The position numbers and the translations under genes are program-made. This document shows positions 36,241-45,840 of a stretch of 64,000 nt of DNA, one piece after another. Position 1 is the stretch's first letter. The number at the start of each line of letters is the position of its first letter. Origin of the DNA: Archangium lipolyticum (GTDB taxonomy: Bacteria > Myxococcota > Myxococcia > Myxococcales > Myxococcaceae); NCBI RefSeq assembly GCF_024623785.1, contig NZ_JANKBZ010000048.1, forward strand, positions 1 to 64,000, in the 5' to 3' direction. Below the pieces are notes generated by a model. It saw only the letters and a program-made list of their open reading frames with translations. It searched no databases and was not told the origin of the DNA.

Positions 36241-39117
36241 ATGGCGGCGCCCATGCGCGCCCTCTGTCTCGGGACCCTCGTCCTCACACTCCTGCTCACG
36301 CCCGCCACCGTCCTGGCCAACAACACCGCGGACGAGGCGGACGTGACGTTCGAGCTCGGTAACGAGGCCTACGCCCGCAGGCAGTACGTCGAGGCCCTGC
36401 GCGCCTACTTCACCAGCTACCGCCTCGTCCCCAACCGCAACGTCCTCTTCAACATCGCCCGCTGCTACGAGGCGCTCGCCCGCTACAACGAGGCCTACCG
36501 CTACTACAACGACCTGGCCCAGGAGCACCTCCCCAACGCCGACGAGACCGAGGTGCAGCGGGCCCTGGAGCGGCTGCGTCCCAAGGTGGCCCTGGTGCGC
36601 GTCACCACCGAGCCCCCGGGCGCCGAGGTATTCGTGGACCGCGAGGACCTCGGCATCCGCGGCCTCTCGCCCCAGACGCTCGCGCTGACGCCCGGCACCC
36701 ACAAGGTGATGGTGCGCAAGCAGGGGTACCGCCCCACGGAGCAGTCCATCTCCCTGGTGCGGGGCGAGGCCACGTCGCAGCCCTTCGAGCTGGAGCTCAT
36801 CACCGGCCAGGTGGAGCTCACCGGCACGCCCGAGGGCGCGGAGGTGCGTGAGACCCCGGATGGCCCCGTGGTGGGACGGGTGCCCGGGACGCTGAGCTTC
36901 ACCCCCGGCCAGCACGTGCTGCACGTGCGCGCGCCCGGCCACACCCCGGTCCAGCTGCTGGTGGACGTGCCCGCCGACGGCACCGTCTCCCACCCGGTGG
37001 CCCTGCGCCCGCAGGAGAAACCCACCGGGCGCCTCATCATCACCGCCAACCGCGACAACGCCACCGTTCACGTGGACGGCCACCCCGCCGGCTTCACCCC
37101 CACCGTCGTCACCCTCACCGAGGGCGAGCACACCCTGGTGGTGGAGAGCCGGGACGCGCGTCCCATGAGCCAGCAGGTGACGGTGGTGGCCAACCAGGAG
37201 AAGCGCATCCACGCCGACCTGCGCTATGAGCCTCCGCCGGTACGCGCCGCGTCCAAGAACCTGCTCTCCGTGGACGAGGCCCCCGCCTCCATCACCGTCA
37301 TCTCCCGGGAGGAGCTACGCACCTTCGGTTACACCACGCTCGCCGAGGCCCTGGCCGCCGTGCGCGGCTTCTTCATCTCCGACGACCGCTCCTACACGTA
37401 CCTGGGCGTGCGCGGCTTCGCGCCTCCGGGAGACCTCAACACCCGCGTCCTCATCCTCTGGGACGGCCACTCCGTCAACGACGTGTGGGCCGGCCAGGGT
37501 TACTCGGCGCGCGATCTGGCGGTGGACCTGGAGGAGGTGGACCGTATCGAGGTGGTGCGCGGCCCGGGCAGCGCCCTCTACGGCACGGGCGCCTTCTTCG
37601 CCGTCATCAACGTGGTGCCGCGCGAATCGCTGGGCACGGAGCGGAGGGTGGAGGCGACGGCCGCGGTGGGGGCGCTGGGCACCACGCGGCTGCACGGCAC
37701 CGCGGCGTGGGACGACGGGCACAGGTCGGTGCTGTTCTCCGTGGCGGGGCTGAACATGAAGGGCGCGGAGACGACCCGGATGGGCGAGGGCTTCCCGGTG
37801 GTGGAGGGATTGGACGGGGAGCGCGTCCTCACGGCCTCGCTGCGGGCCCGCCTCGAGGGCCTCTCCCTCCAGGCTCACTACCACGTACGGACGAAGCAGG
37901 TCCCCACGGGCTCATTTGGCACGGCGTTGGGCGTCGACGGCACCCGCGTGGAGGACCTCCGCGCCTTCGTCGAGGCGCGCTACGAGAAGACGCTGAGCGA
38001 GAGCATGAGCCTGTTCGTGCGCGGCTCCTACGACGCCAGCCGCTACCGTGGATACTGGATGTACTCGGAGCCGGAAGGCGGCATGCGGCGCGACACCGAC
38101 GCGGGAGCCGCGGATTGGATCTCCACCGAGGCCCGCCTCCTCGCCCGACTCTTCGAGGGCAACCGCCTCACCGTGGGACTGGAGGGCCAGGCCCAGCTGC
38201 GCGTGGAACAGGAGAGCTTCGGTCCCGTGGGCGAGGCCCCCATGCCCGGCCGGCGCCGCATGCTGCTGTCCGCCTACCTGTTGGACGAGTGGCGCCCGCA
38301 CCCGAGGCTGAGCGTCTCGGCGGGCCTGCGCCTGGACAAGTACCTCGACCTGGACACCACCCCGCTCACCCCGCGCCTGGCCCTCATCGGCCGCCCCTAT
38401 GACAAGGGCCTCACCAAGCTGGTGATCGGCCGCGCCTTCCGCGCGCCCAACGTCTACGAGCTCGACTACCAGGACTATGGCTTCACCCAGCGCGCCGCCG
38501 GCTCGCTGGAGCCGGAGACCATCACCACCAATGAGCTCGAGCACTCGCACGACCTGACGAACGAGCTGCGCCTCACCGTGGCCGGCTACCACAACCGCAT
38601 CACCAACCTGGTGGTGCTGGAGACGGAGGACGGACCGGCACGGTGCGGCAACCCGCTCGGCACCGTGGAGTGCATCCTCTTCCAGAACCGTCCCGGAGTG
38701 ATGCTCGCCTGGGGGGCCGAAGCCGGCCTGCGCTGGCAACCCGGGCGCTACCTGATGGTGGACATGAACTACTCCTTCGTCTCCCTGCGCAAGGCCTCGG
38801 AAGAGGTGGCCGCCGCCGTGCCCGCGCATCTGGCTTCCGGACGGCTGTTGCTCCCCCTGGGCAGCAATGGTGACGTGCGCCTGTCCACCCAGGCCACCTA
38901 CCAGAGCGCCCGGGGCACGAAGGAGGGCGCCGACCGTGGCGAGGCCCTGATCCTCAACGTGGGCGTCTCCGGCGAGCTGCCGCACCTGCGCTACTTCGCC
39001 GGCGTGCAGAACCTCCTCGACGCCCGCTACGCCCTGCCGCTCGGGATCGAGCGCGCCGCCGCGCCCGTGCCCCAGTACGGGCGCACCTTCACGCTGCAGC
39101 TCACCGGCGACTTCTGA
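36241..39117 (+). CDS. TonB-dependent receptor with N-terminal TPR-like and PEGA repeats
   Basis: This 958-residue protein is an unusual fusion. After a signal peptide (ending TVLANN) comes a TPR-like unit (residues about 30-110, AYARRQYVEALRAYFTSY then NIARCYEALARYNEAYRYY). Three PEGA-type beta repeats follow (each with a PGAEVFVDREDLG- or NATVHVDGHPAG-like core, about 115-330). Next is a TonB plug (about 345-460, SVDEAPASITVISREELR, RVLILWDGHSVND, RIEVVRGPGSALYGTGAFFA) and a beta-barrel ending in Phe. The TPR and PEGA part would sit in the periplasm and could contact TonB or peptidoglycan. The ligand is unknown. It ends 3 bp from the stop of the convergent Ser/Thr kinase gene. Confidence 0.9.
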   Translation: MAAPMRALCLGTLVLTLLLTPATVLANNTADEADVTFELGNEAYARRQYVEALRAYFTSYRLVPNRNVLFNIARCYEALARYNEAYRYYNDLAQEHLPNADETEVQRALERLRPKVALVRVTTEPPGAEVFVDREDLGIRGLSPQTLALTPGTHKVMVRKQGYRPTEQSISLVRGEATSQPFELELITGQVELTGTPEGAEVRETPDGPVVGRVPGTLSFTPGQHVLHVRAPGHTPVQLLVDVPADGTVSHPVALRPQEKPTGRLIITANRDNATVHVDGHPAGFTPTVVTLTEGEHTLVVESRDARPMSQQVTVVANQEKRIHADLRYEPPPVRAASKNLLSVDEAPASITVISREELRTFGYTTLAEALAAVRGFFISDDRSYTYLGVRGFAPPGDLNTRVLILWDGHSVNDVWAGQGYSARDLAVDLEEVDRIEVVRGPGSALYGTGAFFAVINVVPRESLGTERRVEATAAVGALGTTRLHGTAAWDDGHRSVLFSVAGLNMKGAETTRMGEGFPVVEGLDGERVLTASLRARLEGLSLQAHYHVRTKQVPTGSFGTALGVDGTRVEDLRAFVEARYEKTLSESMSLFVRGSYDASRYRGYWMYSEPEGGMRRDTDAGAADWISTEARLLARLFEGNRLTVGLEGQAQLRVEQESFGPVGEAPMPGRRRMLLSAYLLDEWRPHPRLSVSAGLRLDKYLDLDTTPLTPRLALIGRPYDKGLTKLVIGRAFRAPNVYELDYQDYGFTQRAAGSLEPETITTNELEHSHDLTNELRLTVAGYHNRITNLVVLETEDGPARCGNPLGTVECILFQNRPGVMLAWGAEAGLRWQPGRYLMVDMNYSFVSLRKASEEVAAAVPAHLASGRLLLPLGSNGDVRLSTQATYQSARGTKEGADRGEALILNVGVSGELPHLRYFAGVQNLLDARYALPLGIERAAAPVPQYGRTFTLQLTGDF

Positions 39118-39120
39118 GGC

Positions 39121-41361
39121 TCACAGCTTCGCGGAGAACTCCTTCCGGCCCTCGGCGCAGAAGAGGCCCACCCGATTGCTTTCGACATAGGGCACGTCAT
39201 GGCCGCCCTTCTCGAAGTCGCGCAGCGGAATCTCCCGCTCGCCCTCGGGGGCCATGCCTCCCAGCTTGTACACGTCCCGTCCCCGGATGACGACGATGCA
39301 GTCGCTCCAGATGAGCGTGTCCGTGTTGGTGAGGATGATCTTCAGGACGAGGGGACCGATGCGCCTCGTCGTGATGCGCCCGCTCAACTCCCGTGGCTCC
39401 GCGGGCTTCCCGGCGGCGGGAGGCGACTCGGCGGACGGCGGCGTGACGGTCACCTCGCGAAGCGGCACGAGGGGCTCCGCCGCCTCGAGCCCGGCCTTCG
39501 CGGGTCTGGATTTCTCCGCTCTGGCCTTCGCGGTGGGGGACTCGGGAAGCACCAGGAAACGGTCGACATCCCCGGCGTTACGCACGCGCTCGTCGGGGTC
39601 CACCATCGCCTGCTTCGGAAACACCCGCACCACCGTTGCCTCGCCCAGGAGCCTCGCCTTCCCGTCCTTCACCGGCGCCACCACCACCGGAAGGACCATC
39701 CCTTCCGAGAGACCCGACTTCTTCCCACCGAGGACGCGGTAGAGCCTGCCTCGCCCCTCCTCCATCGACACCACGTGCTCCGCGGGGACGAGCTCCGGCG
39801 GAGCCGACGGAGCGCCCCCCTTCTCGGGAGCATGGGGCACCTCGGCCATGGCTTCCGGCGGACCACCAGGGCCACCCGGAGGCATTCCCCCCGGAGGTGG
39901 CGGCCTGTGCGCAGGAGGAGGCCCCTCCCCTGGCCGCCACCCATGAGGAGGCCCCTCCCCTGGCCGCCCATGAGGAGGCCCCTCTCCTGGCCGTCCATGA
40001 GGAGGCCCACGCCTGTCCGGGCCACGCTCCTCCCGCTGCTGAGTGCTGCGGAGCATGAAACCCGTGGTCACGGCCGCCGTGATGCCAATCAGTCCGAGCG
40101 CTCCGAGGGAGAGCGCCAACACCCAGCCCTTGCGGCTCACGCCCAGGAGTCCGGAGACGGGCGCCGCGAGCTGCGCGGTGGCCACCGGCGCGAGCCCGAG
40201 TCCGGGGACGACCACGGGCATGGCGGGGCTGGTGGGTGAGCGCACCAGGGTGGGCTCGAAACCCGTACCCGTCTCCGCACTGGGGGAGCCCAGAGGCAGC
40301 GGGGAATGGCGCGCGGTGTTCAGGGGCGCCAGGTTGCCGCCGGGCAGGGGCGTTCGGCGCAGGGCCGAGCTGGAGGAGAGGCTCGTGAGGAGCTTGCGCT
40401 GCGTGGCGAAGGCCTCCGGGCAGCGCTCGCGCACGAAGTTGCCCACCTCCTCGGCGCCGAGCGGGGAACCGGTGCGCAGCAGCTGCTCGTTGAGGGCGCG
40501 GGCGAAGTCATCGGCGCGCGCGTAGCGGTCCGCCGGGGAGGGGGCCAGGGCGCGGCGCACCACCGCATCGAGAGCCGGGTCCACATCCGGGCGCACCTCG
40601 TGCAGCGAGGGCACCGAGGGGTTGGCCATGGCGGCCATCATCTCGCCCACCGTGCCGTGGGCGATGAGGGGCCGGCCCGCGAGCAGCTCCCACACCACCA
40701 CGCCACAGGAGTAGATGTCACTGCGGTGGTCGACGGGCTCGGCGCGCACCTGCTCCGGGGACATGTAGCCCAGCTTCCCCATCACCGTGGACGGCAGGGT
40801 GTACTTGCTGCGCGCCGCGGACTTGGCGAGGCCGAAGTCGATGACCTTCACCTCGCCCTCGTAGGAGAGCATCACGTTGTGGGGCGAGACGTCGCGGTGG
40901 ACGATGCCCAGCGGCTGGCCGTCCGGACCCGTCTTGCGGTGGGCGTAGCCGAGCCCCTCGGCGATGCGCTGGCCGAGGAAGAGCGCCACCGGCACGGGGA
41001 TCTGCTGGCCCTGGGTGCGCATCTGGTCCTGCAGGTAGGCCAGGTCCACGCCGGCCACGTACTCGAGGGCCATGTAGTAGGTGCCCTCGGCCTCGCCCAT
41101 GTCGTACACCTGCGCGATGGACGAGTGGACGAGGTGCACCAGCACCTTGGCCTCGTGGTGGAACCGGTCGAGGAACTGCTGGTCCTTGAGGAGCGCGGGG
41201 AGGATCGTCTTGACGATGCAGGGCTTCTCGAAGCCCGCCGCGCCGGAGATCTTGGCGAGGTAGACCTCGCCCATGCCGCCGTGGCCGAGCAGTTGGACGA
41301 GCTCGTAGCGCCCGAGGGGGCGGAGAAACTGGGGAGATTCGTTCATCGACGGAGAGACCAT
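39121..41361 (-). CDS. Membrane Ser/Thr protein kinase (PknB type)
   Basis: This 746-residue protein has an N-terminal Hanks-type kinase (residues 19-290): glycine loop LLGHGGMGEVYLAK, Lys51, HRDVSPHNVML (Asp157), DFG at 175 and MSPEQ. A Ser/Pro/Thr-rich linker follows. A membrane helix (GWVLALSLGALGLIGITAAV) lies near 445-470. A Gly/Pro/His/Arg-rich spacer with three nearly identical units (GPPHGRPGE) leads to an extracytoplasmic domain (about 580-746) with VEVDP-style beta strands, ending in a Lys/Leu-rich tail. An upstream ATG (MVSPSM) is preferred, with AGGGCCGG before it. The nearby TonB receptor gene converges from the other strand, so no operon link is implied. The extracellular ligand is unknown. 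Confidence 0.92.
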   Translation of the reverse strand: MVSPSMNESPQFLRPLGRYELVQLLGHGGMGEVYLAKISGAAGFEKPCIVKTILPALLKDQQFLDRFHHEAKVLVHLVHSSIAQVYDMGEAEGTYYMALEYVAGVDLAYLQDQMRTQGQQIPVPVALFLGQRIAEGLGYAHRKTGPDGQPLGIVHRDVSPHNVMLSYEGEVKVIDFGLAKSAARSKYTLPSTVMGKLGYMSPEQVRAEPVDHRSDIYSCGVVVWELLAGRPLIAHGTVGEMMAAMANPSVPSLHEVRPDVDPALDAVVRRALAPSPADRYARADDFARALNEQLLRTGSPLGAEEVGNFVRERCPEAFATQRKLLTSLSSSSALRRTPLPGGNLAPLNTARHSPLPLGSPSAETGTGFEPTLVRSPTSPAMPVVVPGLGLAPVATAQLAAPVSGLLGVSRKGWVLALSLGALGLIGITAAVTTGFMLRSTQQREERGPDRRGPPHGRPGEGPPHGRPGEGPPHGWRPGEGPPPAHRPPPPGGMPPGGPGGPPEAMAEVPHAPEKGGAPSAPPELVPAEHVVSMEEGRGRLYRVLGGKKSGLSEGMVLPVVVAPVKDGKARLLGEATVVRVFPKQAMVDPDERVRNAGDVDRFLVLPESPTAKARAEKSRPAKAGLEAAEPLVPLREVTVTPPSAESPPAAGKPAEPRELSGRITTRRIGPLVLKIILTNTDTLIWSDCIVVIRGRDVYKLGGMAPEGEREIPLRDFEKGGHDVPYVESNRVGLFCAEGRKEFSAKL
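39917..40000 (-). repeat. Three near-identical 27-30-bp repeats in the kinase linker
   Basis: Units beginning GGAGGCCCCTCCCCTGGCCG occur three times in a row (30, 27 and 27 bp), encoding the repeated GPPHGRPGE spacer of the Ser/Thr kinase. The first unit carries one extra codon. Length change by slippage would stretch or shorten the extracytoplasmic linker in frame. Confidence 0.8.
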
Positions 41362-41568
41362 GACCGGCCCTGGGGACTCCCATCCTAACCCGGGATGAGC
41401 CCCGGGTTGCGGCCACACTCCAGGTCTTAAAAATTGGAAATAACCGCCCCGTAGGTTGACATCCAGCCGCTCCCGCCTGGACAGAAGTGAGCGGAATCCA
41501 ACGCCGGGTTTCCCATCACGCGAAGTGAACTCCGCCGCGAGTGCATGCTCGAGGCGGAGGAAGAAGAC
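41362..41568. promoter_or_regulatory. Divergent promoter region with an inverted repeat
   Basis: The 207 bp between the kinase gene (minus strand) and the small lipoprotein gene (plus strand) contain an 8-bp inverted repeat AACCCGGG-6 nt-CCCGGGTT (41387-41408), next to the kinase start. An AT-rich patch (TCTTAAAAATTGGAAATAACC, around 41425-41445) and a perfect TTGACA hexamer (41456-41461) follow. No good -10 partner at 16-18 bp is visible. The inverted repeat may be an operator or part of the kinase mRNA leader. Confidence 0.4.
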
Positions 41569-41757
41569 ATGCGGTTGGTGGCGTTGCTGAGTGCCGCGTT
41601 GGTGGCCTGGGCCGGTTGCAGCCACGTGAGACCAGCGCAGGCCAAGGAGCAGTTCTACGTCATCGACGAGGATTCAAGTGGAGTAGGCAGCGCTCTCGGA
41701 ACTGGGGGCGCCACGGGAGGAGCCGGTGCTCTGATCCTCGCTCCTCTCGCCCTCTAG
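41569..41757 (+). CDS. Small lipoprotein (62 residues)
   Basis: The signal peptide MRLVALLSAALVAWAGC ends in a good lipobox (AWAGC). The mature part is about 46 residues: SHVRPAQAKEQFYVIDEDS then a Gly/Ala-rich tail (GVGSALGTGGATGGAGALI). The ATG has GGAGG 8 nt upstream. Small Gly-rich lipoproteins of this kind are common in myxobacteria; no role is known. The next gene, 46 bp downstream on the same strand, may be co-transcribed. Confidence 0.75.
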   Translation: MRLVALLSAALVAWAGCSHVRPAQAKEQFYVIDEDSSGVGSALGTGGATGGAGALILAPLAL

Positions 41758-41803
41758 ATGCCAGTCGTTCACGGCACCACTCAGTTGGTCCTCCGGCCCA
41801 CCG

Positions 41804-42196
41804 ATGAAATACAACAAGAACTTCGATGCCGATTCCGTCCTCCGGACCGTAGAAGCCATGAACAAGCATCACCCCGAGGGGACGCCAGAAGACGAGGCGC
41901 TTCGGGTCTGTGCCGCTGCGTTACTCTTCGTCCGCGACGACATCCAGAAGCTCGAACAGTTCCGCGAGTTCTTCCGAAAGATCACCACCCCAGCCATCGA
42001 GGGAATCAAGGTCGCCCACACGTTCGCATCGCGAGACGAGGCGGACGCATGGCTCGCGAGCGGGGCGGCCCGTGATGGTCAGCTCGTCAGAATCGCCGGC
42101 CAGGGCTTTACGGTGATCGACCTCGGGCCCAAGGGGCTGAAACTGGTCCGGATCCCCCTACCGGAAGAGCTGCCCCCTCACGGACCGAAGAAGTAG
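41804..42196 (+). CDS. Hypothetical soluble protein (130 residues)
   Basis: This mostly helical, charged protein has no signal peptide. Features are MKYNKNFDADSVLRTVEAMN, TPEDEALRVCAAALLFVRDD and a C-terminal SRDEADAWLASGAARDGQLV followed by VIDLGPKGLKLVRIPLPEEL. The middle has a run of Glu/Phe/Arg (KLEQFREFFRKI). No known domain is recognised. It follows the small lipoprotein gene by 46 bp and converges on the ABC exporter genes. GC3 is lower than the neighbours at its start, but the later part is typical. Confidence 0.65.
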   Translation: MKYNKNFDADSVLRTVEAMNKHHPEGTPEDEALRVCAAALLFVRDDIQKLEQFREFFRKITTPAIEGIKVAHTFASRDEADAWLASGAARDGQLVRIAGQGFTVIDLGPKGLKLVRIPLPEELPPHGPKK

Positions 42197-42227
42197 GCGG
42201 GGCGCCGGCGGCGGGCAGCCGCCTGTC

Positions 42228-44045
42228 TCAACCCACCCGCTCCACCCGTGCGGGGCCCCGCGGCTCGCGGAACTGCCGGTGGTACAGCTCCGCGTACAGC
42301 CCGCCCCGGGCGAGCAGTTCCTCGTGGGTGCCCCGCTCGACGACCCGCCCGGCATCGACGACGAGGATGAGTGCCGCGTTGCGGATGGTGCTCAGCCGGT
42401 GGGCGATCACCACGCTCGTACGGCCCGCGAGCAGCGTGGACAGCGCTCGCTGGATGAGCGCCTCCGTCCGCGTGTCGATGTTCGCCGTGGCCTCGTCGAG
42501 GATGAGCACGCGCGGATCCGCGATGACCGCCCGCGCGAAGGCGAGCAGCTGCCGCTGCCCCTGGCTCAAGGTGGAGCCCCCCTCGCCGATGACGGAGTCG
42601 TAGCCCTTCGGCAGCGCGGCGATGAAGTCGTGGGCGTGGACCGCGCGCGCGGCGGCCTCTATCTCCTCGCGGCTGGCGCCCGGCTGTCCGTAGCCGATGT
42701 TCTCGGCGATGGTGCCGGAGAACAGGAACGGCTCCTGGAGGACCATCGCCATCTGCCGCCGCAGGCTCGCCCGCGTCACGCGCCGCACGTCGTGCCCGTC
42801 CAGCCGCACCGTCCCCGAGCTCGCGTCGTAGAAGCGCGGAATCAGGCTCGCCACGGTCGTCTTCCCCGCCCCCGTGCGGCCCACCAGCGCCACCGTCTGA
42901 CCGGGCTCGGCCTCGAAGCTCACGTCGTGGAGCACCGGGTGCGCCGCGTCGTAGGCGAACGACACCCGCTCGAAGACGATGCGGCCCTCGGCCCGTCCCA
43001 GCTCCAGCGCGTCCGGTGCATCCACGGGCTCACGCGGCTCGTCGAGGATGGAGTAGACGCGCTCGGCGCCGGCGAGCGCCGACTGCATCTGCGTGTAGAC
43101 CGAGGCCGCGAGCTGCACCGGCCGGAAGAACTGCTGCACGTAGATGAGGAACGCGGCCAGCAGGCCGACGCTCAGGTCCTCCTGGAGCACCAGGTGGCCG
43201 CCGTAGCCGATGACGAGCGCGGTGGAGAGCGTGGAGAGGACGTCGATCACCGGAGTGAACGCCGAGGTGACTCCGACGGCGGCCACGTTCGCGTCGCGGT
43301 TGGCGGCGTTGCGGTCACGGAAGCGCCGGATGTTCTCGTCGGTGCGATTGAACGCCTGCGCCTGCCGCACGCCGACGATCTCCTCCTGGAGCTCGGCCGT
43401 CACATTGCCCACCGTCTGGCGCGTCTTGCGGTAGGCGCGCCGGGCGCGGGCGGCGAAGAACCAGATGGTGGCCAGCATCACCGGAAGGAGGGTGAAGCAC
43501 GCCAGCGCCAGCCGGACATTGAGCACCAGCATCATCCCCAGCACGCCCACCAACGCGAGCACCGGGCCCAGAAGCTGGGTCAATCCCTGCGAGAAGAACT
43601 GGCTGATGGTGTCGACGTCGCTGAGCAGCCGGCTCATCAGGTCGCCAATGGGACGCTTGTCGAAGTACGTGAGCGGCAGCGCCTGGAGCTGATCGAAGAG
43701 CCGGGTGCGCAAGGTGGCGAGCACCCGCTGGGCCGTCGCGCCCACGCGCCGCGTCTGCGCGCGCTGAGTCAGGGCGCCCACGGCGTAGACGCCCAGCAAC
43801 AGCACCATGGTGCGCAGCAGGCCGAGCCGGTCTCCGCTCCCGATGTCGCGATCGATGGCCAGGCTCACCAGGTACGGCCCGGCCATCTGCGCCAGCGCGC
43901 TCACTCCGATGAATGCCAGCGCGACGAACAACGTGCCCCGGTGGGGCCGCAGCTCGCCCAGGAGCCGCCGCGCCACCGCCCCGCGATTGCTGGCGCGCTG
44001 GTCCTCCACCTCCGCCATCGCCTCGAGACTCCCGGGCCTCCTCAT
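42228..44045 (-). CDS. ABC exporter half-transporter, partner with intact ATP site
   Basis: This 605-residue protein fuses a six-helix membrane domain (about 25-330) to an ATPase. The ATPase shows Walker A LVGRTGAGKTT, the signature STLSQGQRQLL, Walker B VLILDEATANID with the catalytic Glu, and the H-loop VIAHRLST. Its ATG overlaps the stop of the upstream partner gene by 4 bp. The two proteins should form a heterodimer: this subunit supplies a complete Walker B/His pair, the other a degraded one, as in the TM287/288 and BmrCD-type exporters. Lipid, drug or peptide substrates are all possible. It is the second gene of the operon. Confidence 0.93.
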   Translation of the reverse strand: MRRPGSLEAMAEVEDQRASNRGAVARRLLGELRPHRGTLFVALAFIGVSALAQMAGPYLVSLAIDRDIGSGDRLGLLRTMVLLLGVYAVGALTQRAQTRRVGATAQRVLATLRTRLFDQLQALPLTYFDKRPIGDLMSRLLSDVDTISQFFSQGLTQLLGPVLALVGVLGMMLVLNVRLALACFTLLPVMLATIWFFAARARRAYRKTRQTVGNVTAELQEEIVGVRQAQAFNRTDENIRRFRDRNAANRDANVAAVGVTSAFTPVIDVLSTLSTALVIGYGGHLVLQEDLSVGLLAAFLIYVQQFFRPVQLAASVYTQMQSALAGAERVYSILDEPREPVDAPDALELGRAEGRIVFERVSFAYDAAHPVLHDVSFEAEPGQTVALVGRTGAGKTTVASLIPRFYDASSGTVRLDGHDVRRVTRASLRRQMAMVLQEPFLFSGTIAENIGYGQPGASREEIEAAARAVHAHDFIAALPKGYDSVIGEGGSTLSQGQRQLLAFARAVIADPRVLILDEATANIDTRTEALIQRALSTLLAGRTSVVIAHRLSTIRNAALILVVDAGRVVERGTHEELLARGGLYAELYHRQFREPRGPARVERVG

Positions 44046-45829
44046 GCGACCTCCGCGGGTGCCGGCTGGAGCTGCGAGCCGAGGATTTCATTGTAGAGGG
44101 GGCTCGAGGCGACCAGCTCCTCGTGGCGTCCCCGCGCGACCACCTGTCCCTCGTCGAGCACGAGGATGAGGTCGGCATCGCGCACCGTGCTGACCCGCTG
44201 GGCGATGACGATGGCGGTGCGGTGGGCCCCGCGCATGAGCCGGTCGAGCGCCTCCTGGATGGCGCCCTCGGTCTCCGCGTCGACCGCCGAGGTGCTGTCG
44301 TCGAGGATGAGCAGGCGCGGATCCGTCAGCAGCGCCCGGGCGATCGCCAGCCGCTGGCGCTGCCCGCCCGAGAGCCCCACGCCGCGCTCGCCGACCTTCG
44401 TGTCATAGCCCTCTGGCAGCTCCGCGATGAAGCCCGCCGCCTGTGCCGCCTCGGCGACCGCCTTGACCTCGTCCAGGGTCGCCTCGGGGCGGCCATAGGC
44501 GATGTTCTCGCGGATGGTCCCCGAGAAGAGCAGCGCCTCCTGCAACACGATGCCGATCTGCGAGCGCAGGCTGGAGAGCGTCACCTCGCGCACGTCGTGT
44601 CCGTCCACGAGCACCGTGCCCCCCGTCACGTCGTAGAAGCGGGGGAGCAGGTTGATGATGGTGCTCTTGCCGGAGCCGGTGGTGCCGAGAATGGCCACGA
44701 TCTGCCCCGGCTCGGCCACGAAGCTCACCCCGCGAAGCACCTCCCGCTCACTGCCCGCGTAGCGGAAGCGCACCTCGCGGAACTCGACCCGCCCCTGGAT
44801 GGGAGGCAGGACCCTGGCCCCGGGCTTGTCGACCACCTCGACCTCGGTGTCGAGCAGCTCGAACACACGCAGCGCGGAGGCCCCGGCACGCGAGAACTGA
44901 ACCGAGAGGAACCCCACGGACATCAGCGGCATGAGCAGGAAGCCCAGATAGCTGTTGAACGCGAGGAGCTCTCCGAGCGTCAGCCGCTGGCCGAAGATGA
45001 GCATTCCACCGACGCCCACCACCACGAGCGTGCCGAGGTTGGCGAAGAAGCCCACGAACGGGAAGTTGCTGGAGAGCGCGTCGACGACCTGGAGGTTCTG
45101 ATCCAGCAGCTCGTCGTTGATGCGCTGGTAGCGGGCCGCCTCGCGCGCCTCGCCGGAGAAGGCCCGCACCACGCGGATGCCGCGCAGATCCTCCTGGAGG
45201 ACCGTGTTGAGCCGGCCGAGCGAGCCCTGCAACCTGCCGAACAGGGGACCCATCCGGCCCATGAACCGCCTGAGCAGCCAGAGGATGGGCGCGACGGCCG
45301 CGAGCGCCGAGACACCGAGCAGCGGGTCGATGCCGAGCAGCAGCGCCGCGCAGCCCACGAGCATGACCACCGAGGCGACGAACTGGACCACGCCGCTGCC
45401 GACGAAGGTGCGTACCTGCTCGACGTCGTTGGTGAGCCGGGTGAGCAGCTGCCCGGTCTGCGCCTGGTCGTAGTAGCTGAAGCTCAGCCGTTGAATCCGC
45501 GCGAAGAGCCCGTCACGCAGATCGAAGGCGACGCCCTGCGAGGCGCGCTCGGCGAGGTAGCCCTCGAGGAAGTTGAAGAGCCCGCGTCCCAGGGCAATGG
45601 CCACCAGGCCGCCCACGGCCGCGAGCATCGTCGAGCGATCGCCCCGGGCGATGCCACCGTCGATCGCCAGGCGCACCATCTGTGGCGCGGCGAGGTTGGC
45701 GGCCGAGAGCAGCAGGAGCGACACCAGCGCTCCCGCCGTCTCCAGCTTGTATCGCCGCAGATACCCGAGGGCCCGCCAGACCGCCTTGCCTCCGCCCGGT
45801 GCCAGCGTTGGCCTTCGTCCTTGATCCAT
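44042..45829 (-). CDS. ABC exporter half-transporter, partner with degenerate ATP site
   Basis: This 595-residue protein has a membrane domain with six helices (about 30-325) and an ATPase. It has Walker A ILGTTGSGKST, the intact signature VGLSGGQRQRLA, but Walker B LLILDDSTSAVD, where Asp replaces the catalytic Glu, and an H-loop reading VIAQRVST with Gln instead of His. These changes mark the non-catalytic site of a heterodimeric exporter. The second gene overlaps it by 4 bp. The chosen ATG (MDQGRRPT) has a poorly placed AGGA; a longer frame exists. An imperfect long inverted repeat lies 11 bp ahead of the start and may regulate the pair. Confidence 0.93.
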   Translation of the reverse strand: MDQGRRPTLAPGGGKAVWRALGYLRRYKLETAGALVSLLLLSAANLAAPQMVRLAIDGGIARGDRSTMLAAVGGLVAIALGRGLFNFLEGYLAERASQGVAFDLRDGLFARIQRLSFSYYDQAQTGQLLTRLTNDVEQVRTFVGSGVVQFVASVVMLVGCAALLLGIDPLLGVSALAAVAPILWLLRRFMGRMGPLFGRLQGSLGRLNTVLQEDLRGIRVVRAFSGEAREAARYQRINDELLDQNLQVVDALSSNFPFVGFFANLGTLVVVGVGGMLIFGQRLTLGELLAFNSYLGFLLMPLMSVGFLSVQFSRAGASALRVFELLDTEVEVVDKPGARVLPPIQGRVEFREVRFRYAGSEREVLRGVSFVAEPGQIVAILGTTGSGKSTIINLLPRFYDVTGGTVLVDGHDVREVTLSSLRSQIGIVLQEALLFSGTIRENIAYGRPEATLDEVKAVAEAAQAAGFIAELPEGYDTKVGERGVGLSGGQRQRLAIARALLTDPRLLILDDSTSAVDAETEGAIQEALDRLMRGAHRTAIVIAQRVSTVRDADLILVLDEGQVVARGRHEELVASSPLYNEILGSQLQPAPAEVA

Positions 45830-45840
45830 GTCCTCGCAGG

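Noticed and set aside
33859-37212. A 1117-residue minus-strand frame extending the lipoprotein gene back through the HIT gene and into the TonB receptor gene
   Set aside because: Only the last 558 residues look like protein. A signal peptide with lipobox and an AGGTGGG ribosome-binding site begin at 35535, and the upstream part is antisense to two well-supported genes.
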